Of a stretch of 64,000 bases of DNA, positions 1 through 8,204 are shown one piece after another. The stretch is from Paenibacillus alginolyticus DSM 5050 = NBRC 15375 (GTDB lineage Bacteria > Bacillota > Bacilli > Paenibacillales > NBRC-103111), in the NCBI RefSeq assembly GCF_000422905.1, contig NZ_AUGY01000001.1:186001-250000 (forward strand), given 5' to 3'. Below the pieces are notes generated by a model. That model saw nothing but the letters and a program-made list of their open reading frames with translations. It did no database searches and had not been told where the DNA came from. The translations under genes were made by a program, and so were the position numbers. Position 1 is the first letter of the stretch, and every line of letters starts with the position of its first letter.

Positions 1-2
1 TT

Positions 3-1184
3 CTTTTCGTTACTTATTACAATCACGCCTTCTCGCAGGCAGACCGCGAATTTCTTTTGCAGCTCGGTCGGGTAAAGGATAGCTTTGAGATGGATAAAAT
101 GTTTTTCATCGTCAATGCGGCTGATCTTGCCGCTAGCTCGGAAGAATTAAATGGCGTCATTAAGCATGTGGAAACGAATTTGCTGCAGCACGGCATCCGA
201 AATCCGCGTATTTATCCAATATCCAGTTATTTGGCCGCAGAAGGCAAAATAAACGGGAACGAAGCGTTGGTTACTCAATCTGGCATTCAGCCATTTGAGC
301 AAGAATTCGTGAAGTTCACGTTTAATGAGCTTAGCGATGTCGCTATCCATGCTGCTAATTTGGAGCTGAATCGCGCGATTGCAACTATGCAGCAGTGGCT
401 GGAGCGTGCGCAGTCCGGGGAGGAAGAACGAAAGCTTCAGTTAACCAAGCTCGGACAAGCGGAGCATGCGGGAGTTGAGCTTTTGGAAAATACCCTGTAT
501 GACGCGGAGCTCAAAGAGTTAAAGAAAGAAATTCAGGAGCTATTGTACTACGTCAAGCAGCGCACGATGTACCGTTTCGGTGAATTATACAATTATGCAT
601 TTAATCCATCGACTTTCAGGGATGATGCCAGAGATCCGAAGCAAGCATTACAATCTGCTTGGGGCGAGCTGCTGCGTATGATTGGTTATGATTTATCACA
701 AGAGGTATTGGCCACAACGCTTCGGGTTGAAAATCGCATGAATCTGATTAGCAAGGGCCGTGTAAAGCGCTGGGAAGAGCAGCTTGGTGAGCTGCTGGAA
801 GGATTCGAAAGTGGAACGTATGAATCGAGTAAGTTCGCAACACCTGAAATTACGTCTAAACTAGAAGTTCCAGATGTAACCTTGAAGCTTCTCCAAAGTC
901 ATTTCAAAAATGCGAAGCAATTTTTCGAAGGCGATGGCAAAAGCAAGCTTCGATCAGATTTGGAAAATCGGATGAACACACCGATTGCAGAATTTATCGA
1001 GCAGCAAACCGTGGAGCTTGAACAAGCGTATGCGAATCAGTTGGAAAATTGGCTAGCCACACAGAAAAATCTGATGCTGCAACAGCTGAATGAACATGCT
1101 GAAGGGCTTCGCGATGCGCTCGAAATGAAGATTGATTTGAACGAACTTATATCCAAACAGCATCAATTAAAAGCTTTTGTTTAA
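3..1184 (+). CDS. Dynamin-like GTPase family protein, C-terminal part (5' end outside window)
   Basis: The frame is open from base 3 and the first residues seen (LFVTYYNHAFSQADREF) plus LQLGRVKDSFEMDKMFFIVNAADLA match the late G-domain of bacterial dynamin-like proteins, where the conserved N-A-A-D-L contributes to nucleotide specificity. The rest is a long helical stalk rich in Glu, Lys, Leu and Gln, as expected for the assembly and membrane-binding part. The family hydrolyses GTP while remodelling or fusing membranes; Bacillus DynA has two such units in one chain, so this may be the second unit. The P-loop lies upstream of the window, so no full domain check is possible. Ends just before a strong hairpin. 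Confidence 0.85.
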   Translation, partial: LFVTYYNHAFSQADREFLLQLGRVKDSFEMDKMFFIVNAADLAASSEELNGVIKHVETNLLQHGIRNPRIYPISSYLAAEGKINGNEALVTQSGIQPFEQEFVKFTFNELSDVAIHAANLELNRAIATMQQWLERAQSGEEERKLQLTKLGQAEHAGVELLENTLYDAELKELKKEIQELLYYVKQRTMYRFGELYNYAFNPSTFRDDARDPKQALQSAWGELLRMIGYDLSQEVLATTLRVENRMNLISKGRVKRWEEQLGELLEGFESGTYESSKFATPEITSKLEVPDVTLKLLQSHFKNAKQFFEGDGKSKLRSDLENRMNTPIAEFIEQQTVELEQAYANQLENWLATQKNLMLQQLNEHAEGLRDALEMKIDLNELISKQHQLKAFV

Positions 1185-1194
1185 TGATTAAACA

Positions 1195-1234
1195 AAAGGG
1201 TTGGTCAGGTTCAAAAGAACTTGGCCAACCCTTT
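1195..1234 (+). terminator. Hairpin after the dynamin-like gene
   Basis: The arms AAAGGGTTGG and CCAACCCTTT close a long stem with a small internal bulge and an AAAA loop, ten bases after the stop codon. There is no clear T run, so it is either a weak terminator or an mRNA 3'-end stabiliser. Confidence 0.55.
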
Positions 1235-1454
1235 ACTGCGTATTGTCATGTAAAGGCTTACATTGATGGGTATCGGGATGATTTTAAAGAATAAGGGGGA
1301 TTCCTGCAAGTTTTTGTGAAGTTATGGGCATTTAAGCGTTTAAATCCTCGTATCCTCTGATTGCTCGCTAATAGGGATGGTGTTAAGATTCATTAGGTAA
1401 TAAAACGCTTTCTAAGCTTTTCCAAATTATCCTTCTTGAGGAGGGGGCCCCAAA

Positions 1455-3296
1455 GTGGAAGTGTTCAGGCAACTGAAGCCGTATTTTTGGCCAGAGAAAA
1501 AATTATTTTTTGGAGCAATTCTATGTCTAGCTGTGGCAACCGCGCTCGGTCTCGTTTATCCGAATTTACTGCGGTATTTAATCGACGACGTGATCACGAA
1601 GAAACAATTTGAGCTCGTTCCCCGATTAGCGCTTGTAGTCGTACTAGTCGTATCAATGAAGGGGATGTTTCAATTTCTTCACGGCTTATGCGGAGGTCGA
1701 CTAGGTAACCGCGTCGCGTATCATTTGCGTAATGCGCTGTACAACAAGCTTCAGTACTTATCTTTTCAATACTATGATCAGGCAAGAACTGGGGACTTAA
1801 TGTCTAGATTGACTGCTGATTTGGAGGCCATTCGACAGTTTATCGGATTCGGCTTTGCTCAGCTCTTAAACGTGATGTTGATGCTAGTTTTCGGTATGGG
1901 GATGATGTTTTCGATTAACTGGAAACTGGCTTTACTTACGATGATAACGATGCCATTTCTGGCGTTTACCGCAATTCGTTTTGAAGGTAAAATTCATCCT
2001 GCTTTTCGGATGGTGCGTCAATCTCTCAGTACGATGACAACTGCGGTGCAAGAAAATATTACTGGGGTTCGAACGGTGAAATCGTTTGCGCGCGAACCGC
2101 ATGAAGTAACGAAGTTTTCAGCACGCAATGAGGACTACAAAGCCATGAATATCGAAACCTCAGGGATCTGGGCGAAGTATTTTCCGATCATGGAAATTTT
2201 GGCGAATTTAAGTGTCGTCACTTTGCTTGGCGTTGGCGGGTACATGGTCATCGATACTACCATTACGTTAGGCGAACTCGTTGCCTGTTTCAGTCTTATC
2301 TGGTACATTATTGGACCGATGTGGGGACTTGGCTTTCATATCAATAACTTTACTCAAACCAAAGCTTCTGGTGAGAAAATTTTGGAAGTTTTGAATCATT
2401 ACATGCATGTGAAAGATCAACAAGATGCAACGGCTTTGAAGAGTGAAGATATTAAAGGTCATGTGCGCTTTGATCATGTCACATTTTCATATCCGGAAAA
2501 ACAGCCTGCCCTTTATGATTTCTCGGTTGATGCTCCTCCAGGCTCTGTTATAGGGCTATTGGGCAGTACAGGTTCGGGTAAAACGACAGTGATATCCTTG
2601 CTAATGAGAGCTTATAACGTTAAAGAAGGCAAGGTTATGTTAGATGGTCAAGATATTCGCTCTTTACAAGTTGAAAGCTATCGCAATCAGATTGCTACTG
2701 TTTTCCAAGAAACATTTTTGTTTTCCTCTTCAATACGCAACAATATCTCTTATGGACGTAAAGATGTAACGATGGATGACATTATTCGAGCAGCTAAGCT
2801 GTCCAAAGCGCATGATTTCATTATGGAACTTCCGGAAGGGTATGACACAGTGGTTGGTGAGCGTGGTCTAGGCTTGTCTGGCGGTCAAAAGCAGCGGATT
2901 GCCATCGCTAGGGCACTTATCAAGGATCCTAAAATTCTCGTTCTGGATGACGCGACAAGCGCGGTTGATATGGAAACAGAGCATGAGATTCAAGCAGGTT
3001 TCGGCGAGGTTATGAAAGGACGTACAACCTTCATCATTGCTCACCGGATTTCTTCCTTGAAGCATGCCGACGAAATTATTGTTTTGGATAAAGGACGAAT
3101 TGTACAAAGAGGCACACATCAGGATCTGTTGGAGCAGGAAGGGCTATATCGTCAAACCTATGACATTCAGTATGCGGATGGGCCTCAGAAAACGGCTGCA
3201 AGCATCCAGGCTGCGGCAACTAAGGATACGGATGCTGATTTGAATTTGAATGCAGTAAACCATTCTCCATCGCAAGAAAGAAGGTTAGCACATTGA
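1455..3296 (+). CDS. ABC exporter half-transporter (subunit 1 of a heterodimer; degenerate Walker B)
   Basis: A 613-residue fused exporter: a six-helix transmembrane domain (about residues 15-310) followed by an ATP-binding domain with Walker A GSTGSGKT near residue 372, canonical signature LSGGQ near 474 and Walker B LVLDDATSAVD near 495. The residue after the Walker B Asp is Asp rather than the catalytic Glu, the hallmark of the degenerate ATP site in heterodimeric exporters such as LmrCD/BmrCD. GTG start after GAGGAGGGGG. It overlaps the next gene by four bases (TTGA), so the two are translationally coupled. Likely exports lipids, drugs or peptides; the substrate cannot be read from sequence. 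Confidence 0.9.
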   Translation: MEVFRQLKPYFWPEKKLFFGAILCLAVATALGLVYPNLLRYLIDDVITKKQFELVPRLALVVVLVVSMKGMFQFLHGLCGGRLGNRVAYHLRNALYNKLQYLSFQYYDQARTGDLMSRLTADLEAIRQFIGFGFAQLLNVMLMLVFGMGMMFSINWKLALLTMITMPFLAFTAIRFEGKIHPAFRMVRQSLSTMTTAVQENITGVRTVKSFAREPHEVTKFSARNEDYKAMNIETSGIWAKYFPIMEILANLSVVTLLGVGGYMVIDTTITLGELVACFSLIWYIIGPMWGLGFHINNFTQTKASGEKILEVLNHYMHVKDQQDATALKSEDIKGHVRFDHVTFSYPEKQPALYDFSVDAPPGSVIGLLGSTGSGKTTVISLLMRAYNVKEGKVMLDGQDIRSLQVESYRNQIATVFQETFLFSSSIRNNISYGRKDVTMDDIIRAAKLSKAHDFIMELPEGYDTVVGERGLGLSGGQKQRIAIARALIKDPKILVLDDATSAVDMETEHEIQAGFGEVMKGRTTFIIAHRISSLKHADEIIVLDKGRIVQRGTHQDLLEQEGLYRQTYDIQYADGPQKTAASIQAAATKDTDADLNLNAVNHSPSQERRLAH

Positions 3297-5140
3297 GTAC
3301 TAATTCGACGCAAGCCGAGGCATCTGCCAAAAGAGAAGATTCCCAAGTGGGGCAACGATTCGTATATCAAGATGATGAACTGATTGAAAAGCCTTTTGAT
3401 TGGGGTCAGTTAAAACGTTTATTTAGTTATATGAAGCCTTATAAGAAGCAGATGCTGCCTATTATCATTATTATGATGTTGGTAGGGGCAATCACCAAGC
3501 TGACGATTCCGCTGCTCATTCGTGAAGCCATTGATAAATCCATCATTCCCAAGGACAAGAATCTACTTTTTCTAATCGTTGGGATCATGCTTGCCGTATA
3601 TGTCATTCAATGGTTAGCCAACACATTCCGTATTAAATATACGAATATGATTGGTCAGCGGGTTATCTACGATCTGCGTCATGATTTATTCAGTCATATT
3701 CAAAAGCTGTCATTTCGTTTCTTTGATACACGTCCGGCAGGCTCTGTACTCGTTCGAGTAACAAACTATGTGAATTCATTGCAAGATTTGTTTACGAATG
3801 GTGTTGTTAACTTATTAATTGATGTGGTGCAGCTCTGCGGCATTATTATTATTTTATTGACGTTCAATTTCAAATTAGGTGCAGCAATCATCGTTACCGT
3901 TCCGATTATGTTCCTCATTTCGACTCAGCTTCGGAAAAAGATTCGTCGTGCTTGGCAGGACGTGACGATGAAGCAATCTCGTCTGAATGCGCATTTAAAT
4001 GAATGCATACAAGGTATTAAAGTTACACAAGCCTATACACAAGAAAAAGAAAATATTCAATTCTTCACCAAAATGAATATGGTCAATCGGTTATCTTGGA
4101 ACCGTGCTTCAATGCTCAACCAATCATTTGGTCCACTCATTGAAATTACAGGAGCTGTTGGCTACTGCATTCTGTTCTGGCTAGGCGCCCATTTAATTCA
4201 AACGGAAGAAATATCGGTCGGTTTGTTGGTTGCCTTCGCTACATACATAGGCTATTTCTGGGAACCTATTACGCGGTTAGGTCAAATGTATTCGCAATTG
4301 CTAATTGCAATGGCTTCAGCGGAGCGGATCTTCGAGTTTATCGATGAGGAACCCACTGTAGCTGAAATCGAAGGCGCTAAAGATCTGCCGAGCATCCAAG
4401 GCAAAGTGATGTTTGAGAATCTCGTATTTGAGTATGAGCCTGGTAGGCCAGCTCTCAACGGCATTAGTTTAGATGTTCAAGCTGGACAATCCATCGCGCT
4501 TGTTGGTCATACAGGTTCGGGTAAAAGTACGATTATGAATTTATTGTGCCGTTTCTACGATCCAGTTGAAGGCAAAATTCTTATTGATGGGCACGATATT
4601 CGAAATGTCACCATTCAAAGCTTGCGCTCCCAAATTGGAGTTGTCCTGCAAGATACGTTTATCTTCTCGGGAACGATTAGAGAAAATATTCGCTTCGGTC
4701 GCTTGGATGCTACCAATGAAGAGATTGAACTTGTAGCCAAGGCTGTTCATGCACATGATTTTATCATGAGTTTGCCAAGCGGCTATGAAACAGAAGTTCA
4801 AGAGCGCGGAAACGTACTCTCGATGGGTCAGCGTCAGTTGATTTCCTTTGCCAGGGCACTGCTTGCGAACCCGCGTGTTCTTATCTTGGATGAAGCAACG
4901 GCTAGTATTGATACGGATACTGAGCTCAAAATCCAAGAAGCTCTCAAAACGCTGCTTGCTGGCCGAACCTCCTTTATCGTCGCGCACCGACTTTCTACCA
5001 TTCGGAATGCTGATAAAATCGTAGTACTCGATCATGGCCGTATGATGGAGATCGGTAATCATGAAGAGCTCATGAAAGAACAAAAGATTTACCATGGACT
5101 TATTCAAGCCCAATACAAATTTTTGCAAGACGCGGTTTAA
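3293..5140 (+). CDS. ABC exporter half-transporter (subunit 2 of a heterodimer)
   Basis: A 615-residue half-transporter with a roughly 70-residue cytosolic N-terminal extension, a six-helix transmembrane domain and an ATP-binding domain with Walker A GHTGSGKS near residue 407 and full Walker B LILDEATASID near 528. Its signature is LSMGQ rather than LSGGQ. In the dimer this altered signature would face the Asp-type Walker B of subunit 1, giving one degenerate and one competent ATP site, the standard arrangement of asymmetric multidrug exporters. The TTG start overlaps the upstream stop. A terminator hairpin follows. Confidence 0.9.
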   Translation: MSTNSTQAEASAKREDSQVGQRFVYQDDELIEKPFDWGQLKRLFSYMKPYKKQMLPIIIIMMLVGAITKLTIPLLIREAIDKSIIPKDKNLLFLIVGIMLAVYVIQWLANTFRIKYTNMIGQRVIYDLRHDLFSHIQKLSFRFFDTRPAGSVLVRVTNYVNSLQDLFTNGVVNLLIDVVQLCGIIIILLTFNFKLGAAIIVTVPIMFLISTQLRKKIRRAWQDVTMKQSRLNAHLNECIQGIKVTQAYTQEKENIQFFTKMNMVNRLSWNRASMLNQSFGPLIEITGAVGYCILFWLGAHLIQTEEISVGLLVAFATYIGYFWEPITRLGQMYSQLLIAMASAERIFEFIDEEPTVAEIEGAKDLPSIQGKVMFENLVFEYEPGRPALNGISLDVQAGQSIALVGHTGSGKSTIMNLLCRFYDPVEGKILIDGHDIRNVTIQSLRSQIGVVLQDTFIFSGTIRENIRFGRLDATNEEIELVAKAVHAHDFIMSLPSGYETEVQERGNVLSMGQRQLISFARALLANPRVLILDEATASIDTDTELKIQEALKTLLAGRTSFIVAHRLSTIRNADKIVVLDHGRMMEIGNHEELMKEQKIYHGLIQAQYKFLQDAV

Positions 5141-5149
5141 AATTCTGAG

Positions 5150-5190
5150 AAAAAGCTGTTTAGCTGCTGCGGCGGTTAAACGGCTTTTTT
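5150..5190 (+). terminator. Rho-independent terminator after the ABC pair
   Basis: AAAAAGC(T)GTTTA pairs with TAAAC(G)GCTTTTTT around a GC-rich loop and ends in six T residues, directly after the second ABC gene. Confidence 0.75.
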
Positions 5191-5303
5191 CGGTGAATAC
5201 GTGGATGTCTCAAACAGCACTTGCCCTCCCATTTTGCTGAAATACAGCCAGCATAAATGTGGCAACCCACGATCGCCTGTGGCCCCGTTCCTTATTGTAA
5301 TGT

Positions 5304-5330
5304 TTGCAAATTTATTCAAGAAGCTATACT
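5304..5330 (+). promoter_or_regulatory. Putative sigma-A promoter of the GDSL esterase gene
   Basis: TTGCAA and TATACT are separated by 15 bases (16 if the -35 is read as TTTGCA). The predicted start point lies about 35 bases before the TTG start, which supports the shorter reading of the downstream gene. Confidence 0.4.
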
Positions 5331-5372
5331 CTTAGAGTGAATTATGCCATTTATTCGCAGGAGGGGACTTCC

Positions 5373-6191
5373 TTGAGATCATCTCGCTTTATGTGGGGCG
5401 CAATTGGCCTTACAGCTTCGATATCTACGATTGTTTTCGCAGTAGGTTTTGCTTACGCGGCGAATCAAATATGGTTTCCCAAAGCATCTGGAGACCTCAA
5501 TCTTGTATCGTCATTAGTACCTAAGAAAGAAACGATGATTGAGAGTAAAAGCAAGCTTCAGATTGTTGCGCTTGGTGATTCATTAACTGCTGGAACAGGT
5601 GATAACACTGGCAAAGGATACGTAGGACGTGTCCGCGAAAAGCTGGAGAAGGAAAGCGGTAAGCCAGTATTCGTGCTTAATAATCTGGCGATTCCAGGCT
5701 ATAAGAGTGACCAACTTCTCTCTGATCTTGCGCTGAAAAAAACGCAGGATGCACTCGCTCAGGCAGATATCATTTTACTCACGATTGGTGGCAATGATAT
5801 TTTTGCTGGCGGGGAAGGGCTTTTTACAGGAGAAAATCAGACGGAGTTCAACCCAGAGGGTGCACTTAAACGCGTAGATCCTGCGCTGGCCAAAATGGAT
5901 AAGGTCATTCAAGCAATTAATAAGGCTAATCCGAATGCAACTGTGTTGTACGTTGGCTTATATCATCCTTTTCTTGATTTAGATCCCAAAAAAGAAGGTT
6001 CGCTTATTGTACAGCGATGGAATAGCAGTGTTTTTGAGATGATGAATCGTTATCCTCATATGGCTATTGTCCCAACCTATGATCTATTTGAACAAAATTT
6101 GATCAAATATTTGTCATCAGCCGATCATTTTCATCCTAACGGGGACGGCTATGAGCGCATTGCCGATCGGATTGTACAAATTCTGAAGTAG
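5373..6191 (+). CDS. GDSL-type SGNH esterase/lipase, membrane anchored or secreted
   Basis: A 272-residue SGNH hydrolase. Block I is VALGDSLTAGTG with the nucleophilic Ser, block III is the GGND motif (TIGGNDIF), and the C-terminal catalytic pair is in SADHFHPNGDGY (DxxH). An N-terminal hydrophobic segment (about residues 6-27) acts as a signal anchor. The TTG start is chosen because AGGAGGGG sits six bases upstream; an upstream in-frame codon has no such site. Related to Bacillus lipoprotein-type esterases such as YpmR, which act on ester bonds of lipids or cell-wall polymers outside the cell; the substrate is unknown. The following ABC genes are close (14 bp), so co-transcription is possible. 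Confidence 0.85.
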   Translation: MRSSRFMWGAIGLTASISTIVFAVGFAYAANQIWFPKASGDLNLVSSLVPKKETMIESKSKLQIVALGDSLTAGTGDNTGKGYVGRVREKLEKESGKPVFVLNNLAIPGYKSDQLLSDLALKKTQDALAQADIILLTIGGNDIFAGGEGLFTGENQTEFNPEGALKRVDPALAKMDKVIQAINKANPNATVLYVGLYHPFLDLDPKKEGSLIVQRWNSSVFEMMNRYPHMAIVPTYDLFEQNLIKYLSSADHFHPNGDGYERIADRIVQILK

Positions 6192-6205
6192 GGGAGGCCA
6201 AGCAG

Positions 6206-7168
6206 ATGGCTGTAGCAGTAGTTCAAACCACGGTTTTATCTGTGAAAAATTTAAAAAAACGAATTAAAAATAAAGAGATTATTAAAGGGATTTCATTTGA
6301 TGTATTTGCGGGTGAGATCTTTGGTTTCTTAGGGCCCAATGGATCAGGTAAAACAACGACGATTCGGATGCTCGTTGATTTAATACGTCCGACTGAAGGG
6401 TCTATTCAGATATGTGGACACGATGTTCACAAGGAGCATAATCAAGCAATGCGCCATGTAGGTTGTATTGTCGAGAATCCTGAGCTATATTCTTATTTGA
6501 CGGGCTGGGAAAATCTTGAACATTTTGCAAGAATGCTGCCGAATGTCGATGATAAACGAATCCAAGAGGTCGTTGAGATTGTCTCCATGGATCAACGCAT
6601 TCATGATAAGGTACGTACCTATTCCCTTGGTATGCGTCAACGACTCGGTATTGCACAGGCACTACTTGGACGGCCTAGTTTGTTGATATTGGACGAGCCC
6701 ACGAATGGTCTTGACCCGCAAGGGATTAAGGAAATGAGGGAGTTCATTCAGCGTTTGGCTGCGGGTGGACTTAGCTTGTTCGTATCCAGTCACTTACTTA
6801 GCGAGATTCAGCAGATGTGCCATCGTGTAGCCATCATTAGTCATGGTGAAGTCATTCAAGTGGGTGCCGTCGATGATTTGGTCGCTCAAGGCGGCAAAGT
6901 GGTGTGGTCCGTGTCTCCGGCCGACAAGGCCGAGGGGCTTTTAGAGGCGTCCCCACTTGTGCAGGCCATTGAGGAAATTTCTCAAGAAAGTCCAATCGGC
7001 TTACCTTCCACGGTGAAACAAATCGTTACTCAAATGGACAAAGAAAACGTCCCGCAGGTAAGTCAACATTTGATGGAAGAAGGAATTAGCCTGTATGCTG
7101 TAGAAATCAAAAATCCAACACTGGAAGATTTGTTCTTGAGCCTAACCGAAGGTGAAAGAATTGAGTAG
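6206..7168 (+). CDS. ABC-2 type transporter, ATP-binding subunit
   Basis: A 320-residue stand-alone nucleotide-binding protein: Walker A GPNGSGKTT near residue 45, signature YSLGMRQ, Walker B LLILDEPTNGLDP and the switch His in SSHLLSE, followed by a C-terminal regulatory extension of about 100 residues typical of the CcmA/DrrA/BcrA class. The next gene, six bases later, encodes the membrane partner, so the pair forms an exporter or a lantibiotic/bacitracin-type self-protection transporter. ATG start after GGGGAGG. No precursor peptide or sensor kinase is next to it, so the substrate is unknown. Confidence 0.92.
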   Translation: MAVAVVQTTVLSVKNLKKRIKNKEIIKGISFDVFAGEIFGFLGPNGSGKTTTIRMLVDLIRPTEGSIQICGHDVHKEHNQAMRHVGCIVENPELYSYLTGWENLEHFARMLPNVDDKRIQEVVEIVSMDQRIHDKVRTYSLGMRQRLGIAQALLGRPSLLILDEPTNGLDPQGIKEMREFIQRLAAGGLSLFVSSHLLSEIQQMCHRVAIISHGEVIQVGAVDDLVAQGGKVVWSVSPADKAEGLLEASPLVQAIEEISQESPIGLPSTVKQIVTQMDKENVPQVSQHLMEEGISLYAVEIKNPTLEDLFLSLTEGERIE

Positions 7169-7174
7169 GGGAAG

Positions 7175-8176
7175 GTGAAAGAATTGCTTAGCTTATATGC
7201 TCTTGTTAAAAATGAATGCATTAAGATGATTAAGAAAAAGCGCTTTTATGTTATCCTACTAATACTTCTTGCATTAATCCCTATGTTCACTTATGCTCAA
7301 ATGCGAGTTGCCCAAAATACACAAAAGCAGTTTGGTACAACGGACTGGAAGGCGGACCAACGGCAGAAAATTGCCGACTGGGAAAAGCGTCTAAGCTCGG
7401 CTCGAACGCCGGATGAGTGGAAACAACAGCTTAGAGTTCAAATTCAAATCGCTAACTATTATCTTGAAAAGGATGTAGATCCGAGTACACCGAATGCGGT
7501 TACTTTTACACGCGAGTTTGTGAAAAATGCGGTTGGTTTATTCATTCCGCTCATTATCATGGTCATTTCCGCTGACATCGTATCATCTGAGCATTCTACG
7601 GGGACTATTAAATTATTGTTGACAAGACCGGTCCGGCGATGGAAAATCCTATTGAGTAAATTAATTACGGTTGTCTTCTTTACTTCGCTAACTGTATTGT
7701 CCACTGGCGTCTTATGTTATTTGATTTCCGGTGTTGTTTTCGGCTATAACGGATGGACGATGCCTGTATTTACAGGTATTCAGCTAACAGGTACGGAAGT
7801 GGATTTCAGTCTTGTACGTGCGGTTGATCAATGGTTCTTTCTTATCATGGAGTTTGGATTGGTTTGGTTCTCAGCATTAGTTGTTGCACTTATGTCACTA
7901 ATGCTATCGGTTCTCATTCGTTCCACAGCAGCAGGTATGGGGGTCATGCTTGCCGTATTAATATCAGGGACCATTCTTTCCAACATGGTGTCGTCTTGGG
8001 AAACGGCGAAATATTTGTTTATGGTCAATTTGGACTTAACCAAGTATTTAACTGGAGGCCTTCCGCCTATTAAAGGGATGGACTTGACCTTCTCACTAAG
8101 CGTTTTAAGTGTTTGGGCGATCGCTTCACTCATTGTGTCATTTACGGTATTTTCACGAAAAGATGTTTTGAATTAA
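7175..8176 (+). CDS. ABC-2 type transporter, permease subunit
   Basis: A 333-residue membrane protein: one N-terminal helix (about residues 24-42), an extracytoplasmic helical loop of about 95 residues rich in charged residues, then five helices clustered in the C-terminal half. The motif SSEHSTGTIKLLLTRPVRR is the characteristic cytoplasmic coupling segment of ABC-2 (NatB/BcrB/YhaP-like) permeases. The GTG start follows a GGGGAAGG site that overlaps the stop of the ATPase gene, so the two are co-translated. It acts in the cytoplasmic membrane with the preceding ATPase. Confidence 0.9.
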   Translation: MKELLSLYALVKNECIKMIKKKRFYVILLILLALIPMFTYAQMRVAQNTQKQFGTTDWKADQRQKIADWEKRLSSARTPDEWKQQLRVQIQIANYYLEKDVDPSTPNAVTFTREFVKNAVGLFIPLIIMVISADIVSSEHSTGTIKLLLTRPVRRWKILLSKLITVVFFTSLTVLSTGVLCYLISGVVFGYNGWTMPVFTGIQLTGTEVDFSLVRAVDQWFFLIMEFGLVWFSALVVALMSLMLSVLIRSTAAGMGVMLAVLISGTILSNMVSSWETAKYLFMVNLDLTKYLTGGLPPIKGMDLTFSLSVLSVWAIASLIVSFTVFSRKDVLN

Positions 8177-8204
8177 CGGTTAACTTAGATAAAGGAGGGC
8201 TTCA

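Noticed and set aside
4541-5128. Long reverse-strand open frame (195 codons)
   Set aside because: Antisense to the second ABC transporter; no ribosome site and low-complexity translation. The forward frame has all ABC motifs.
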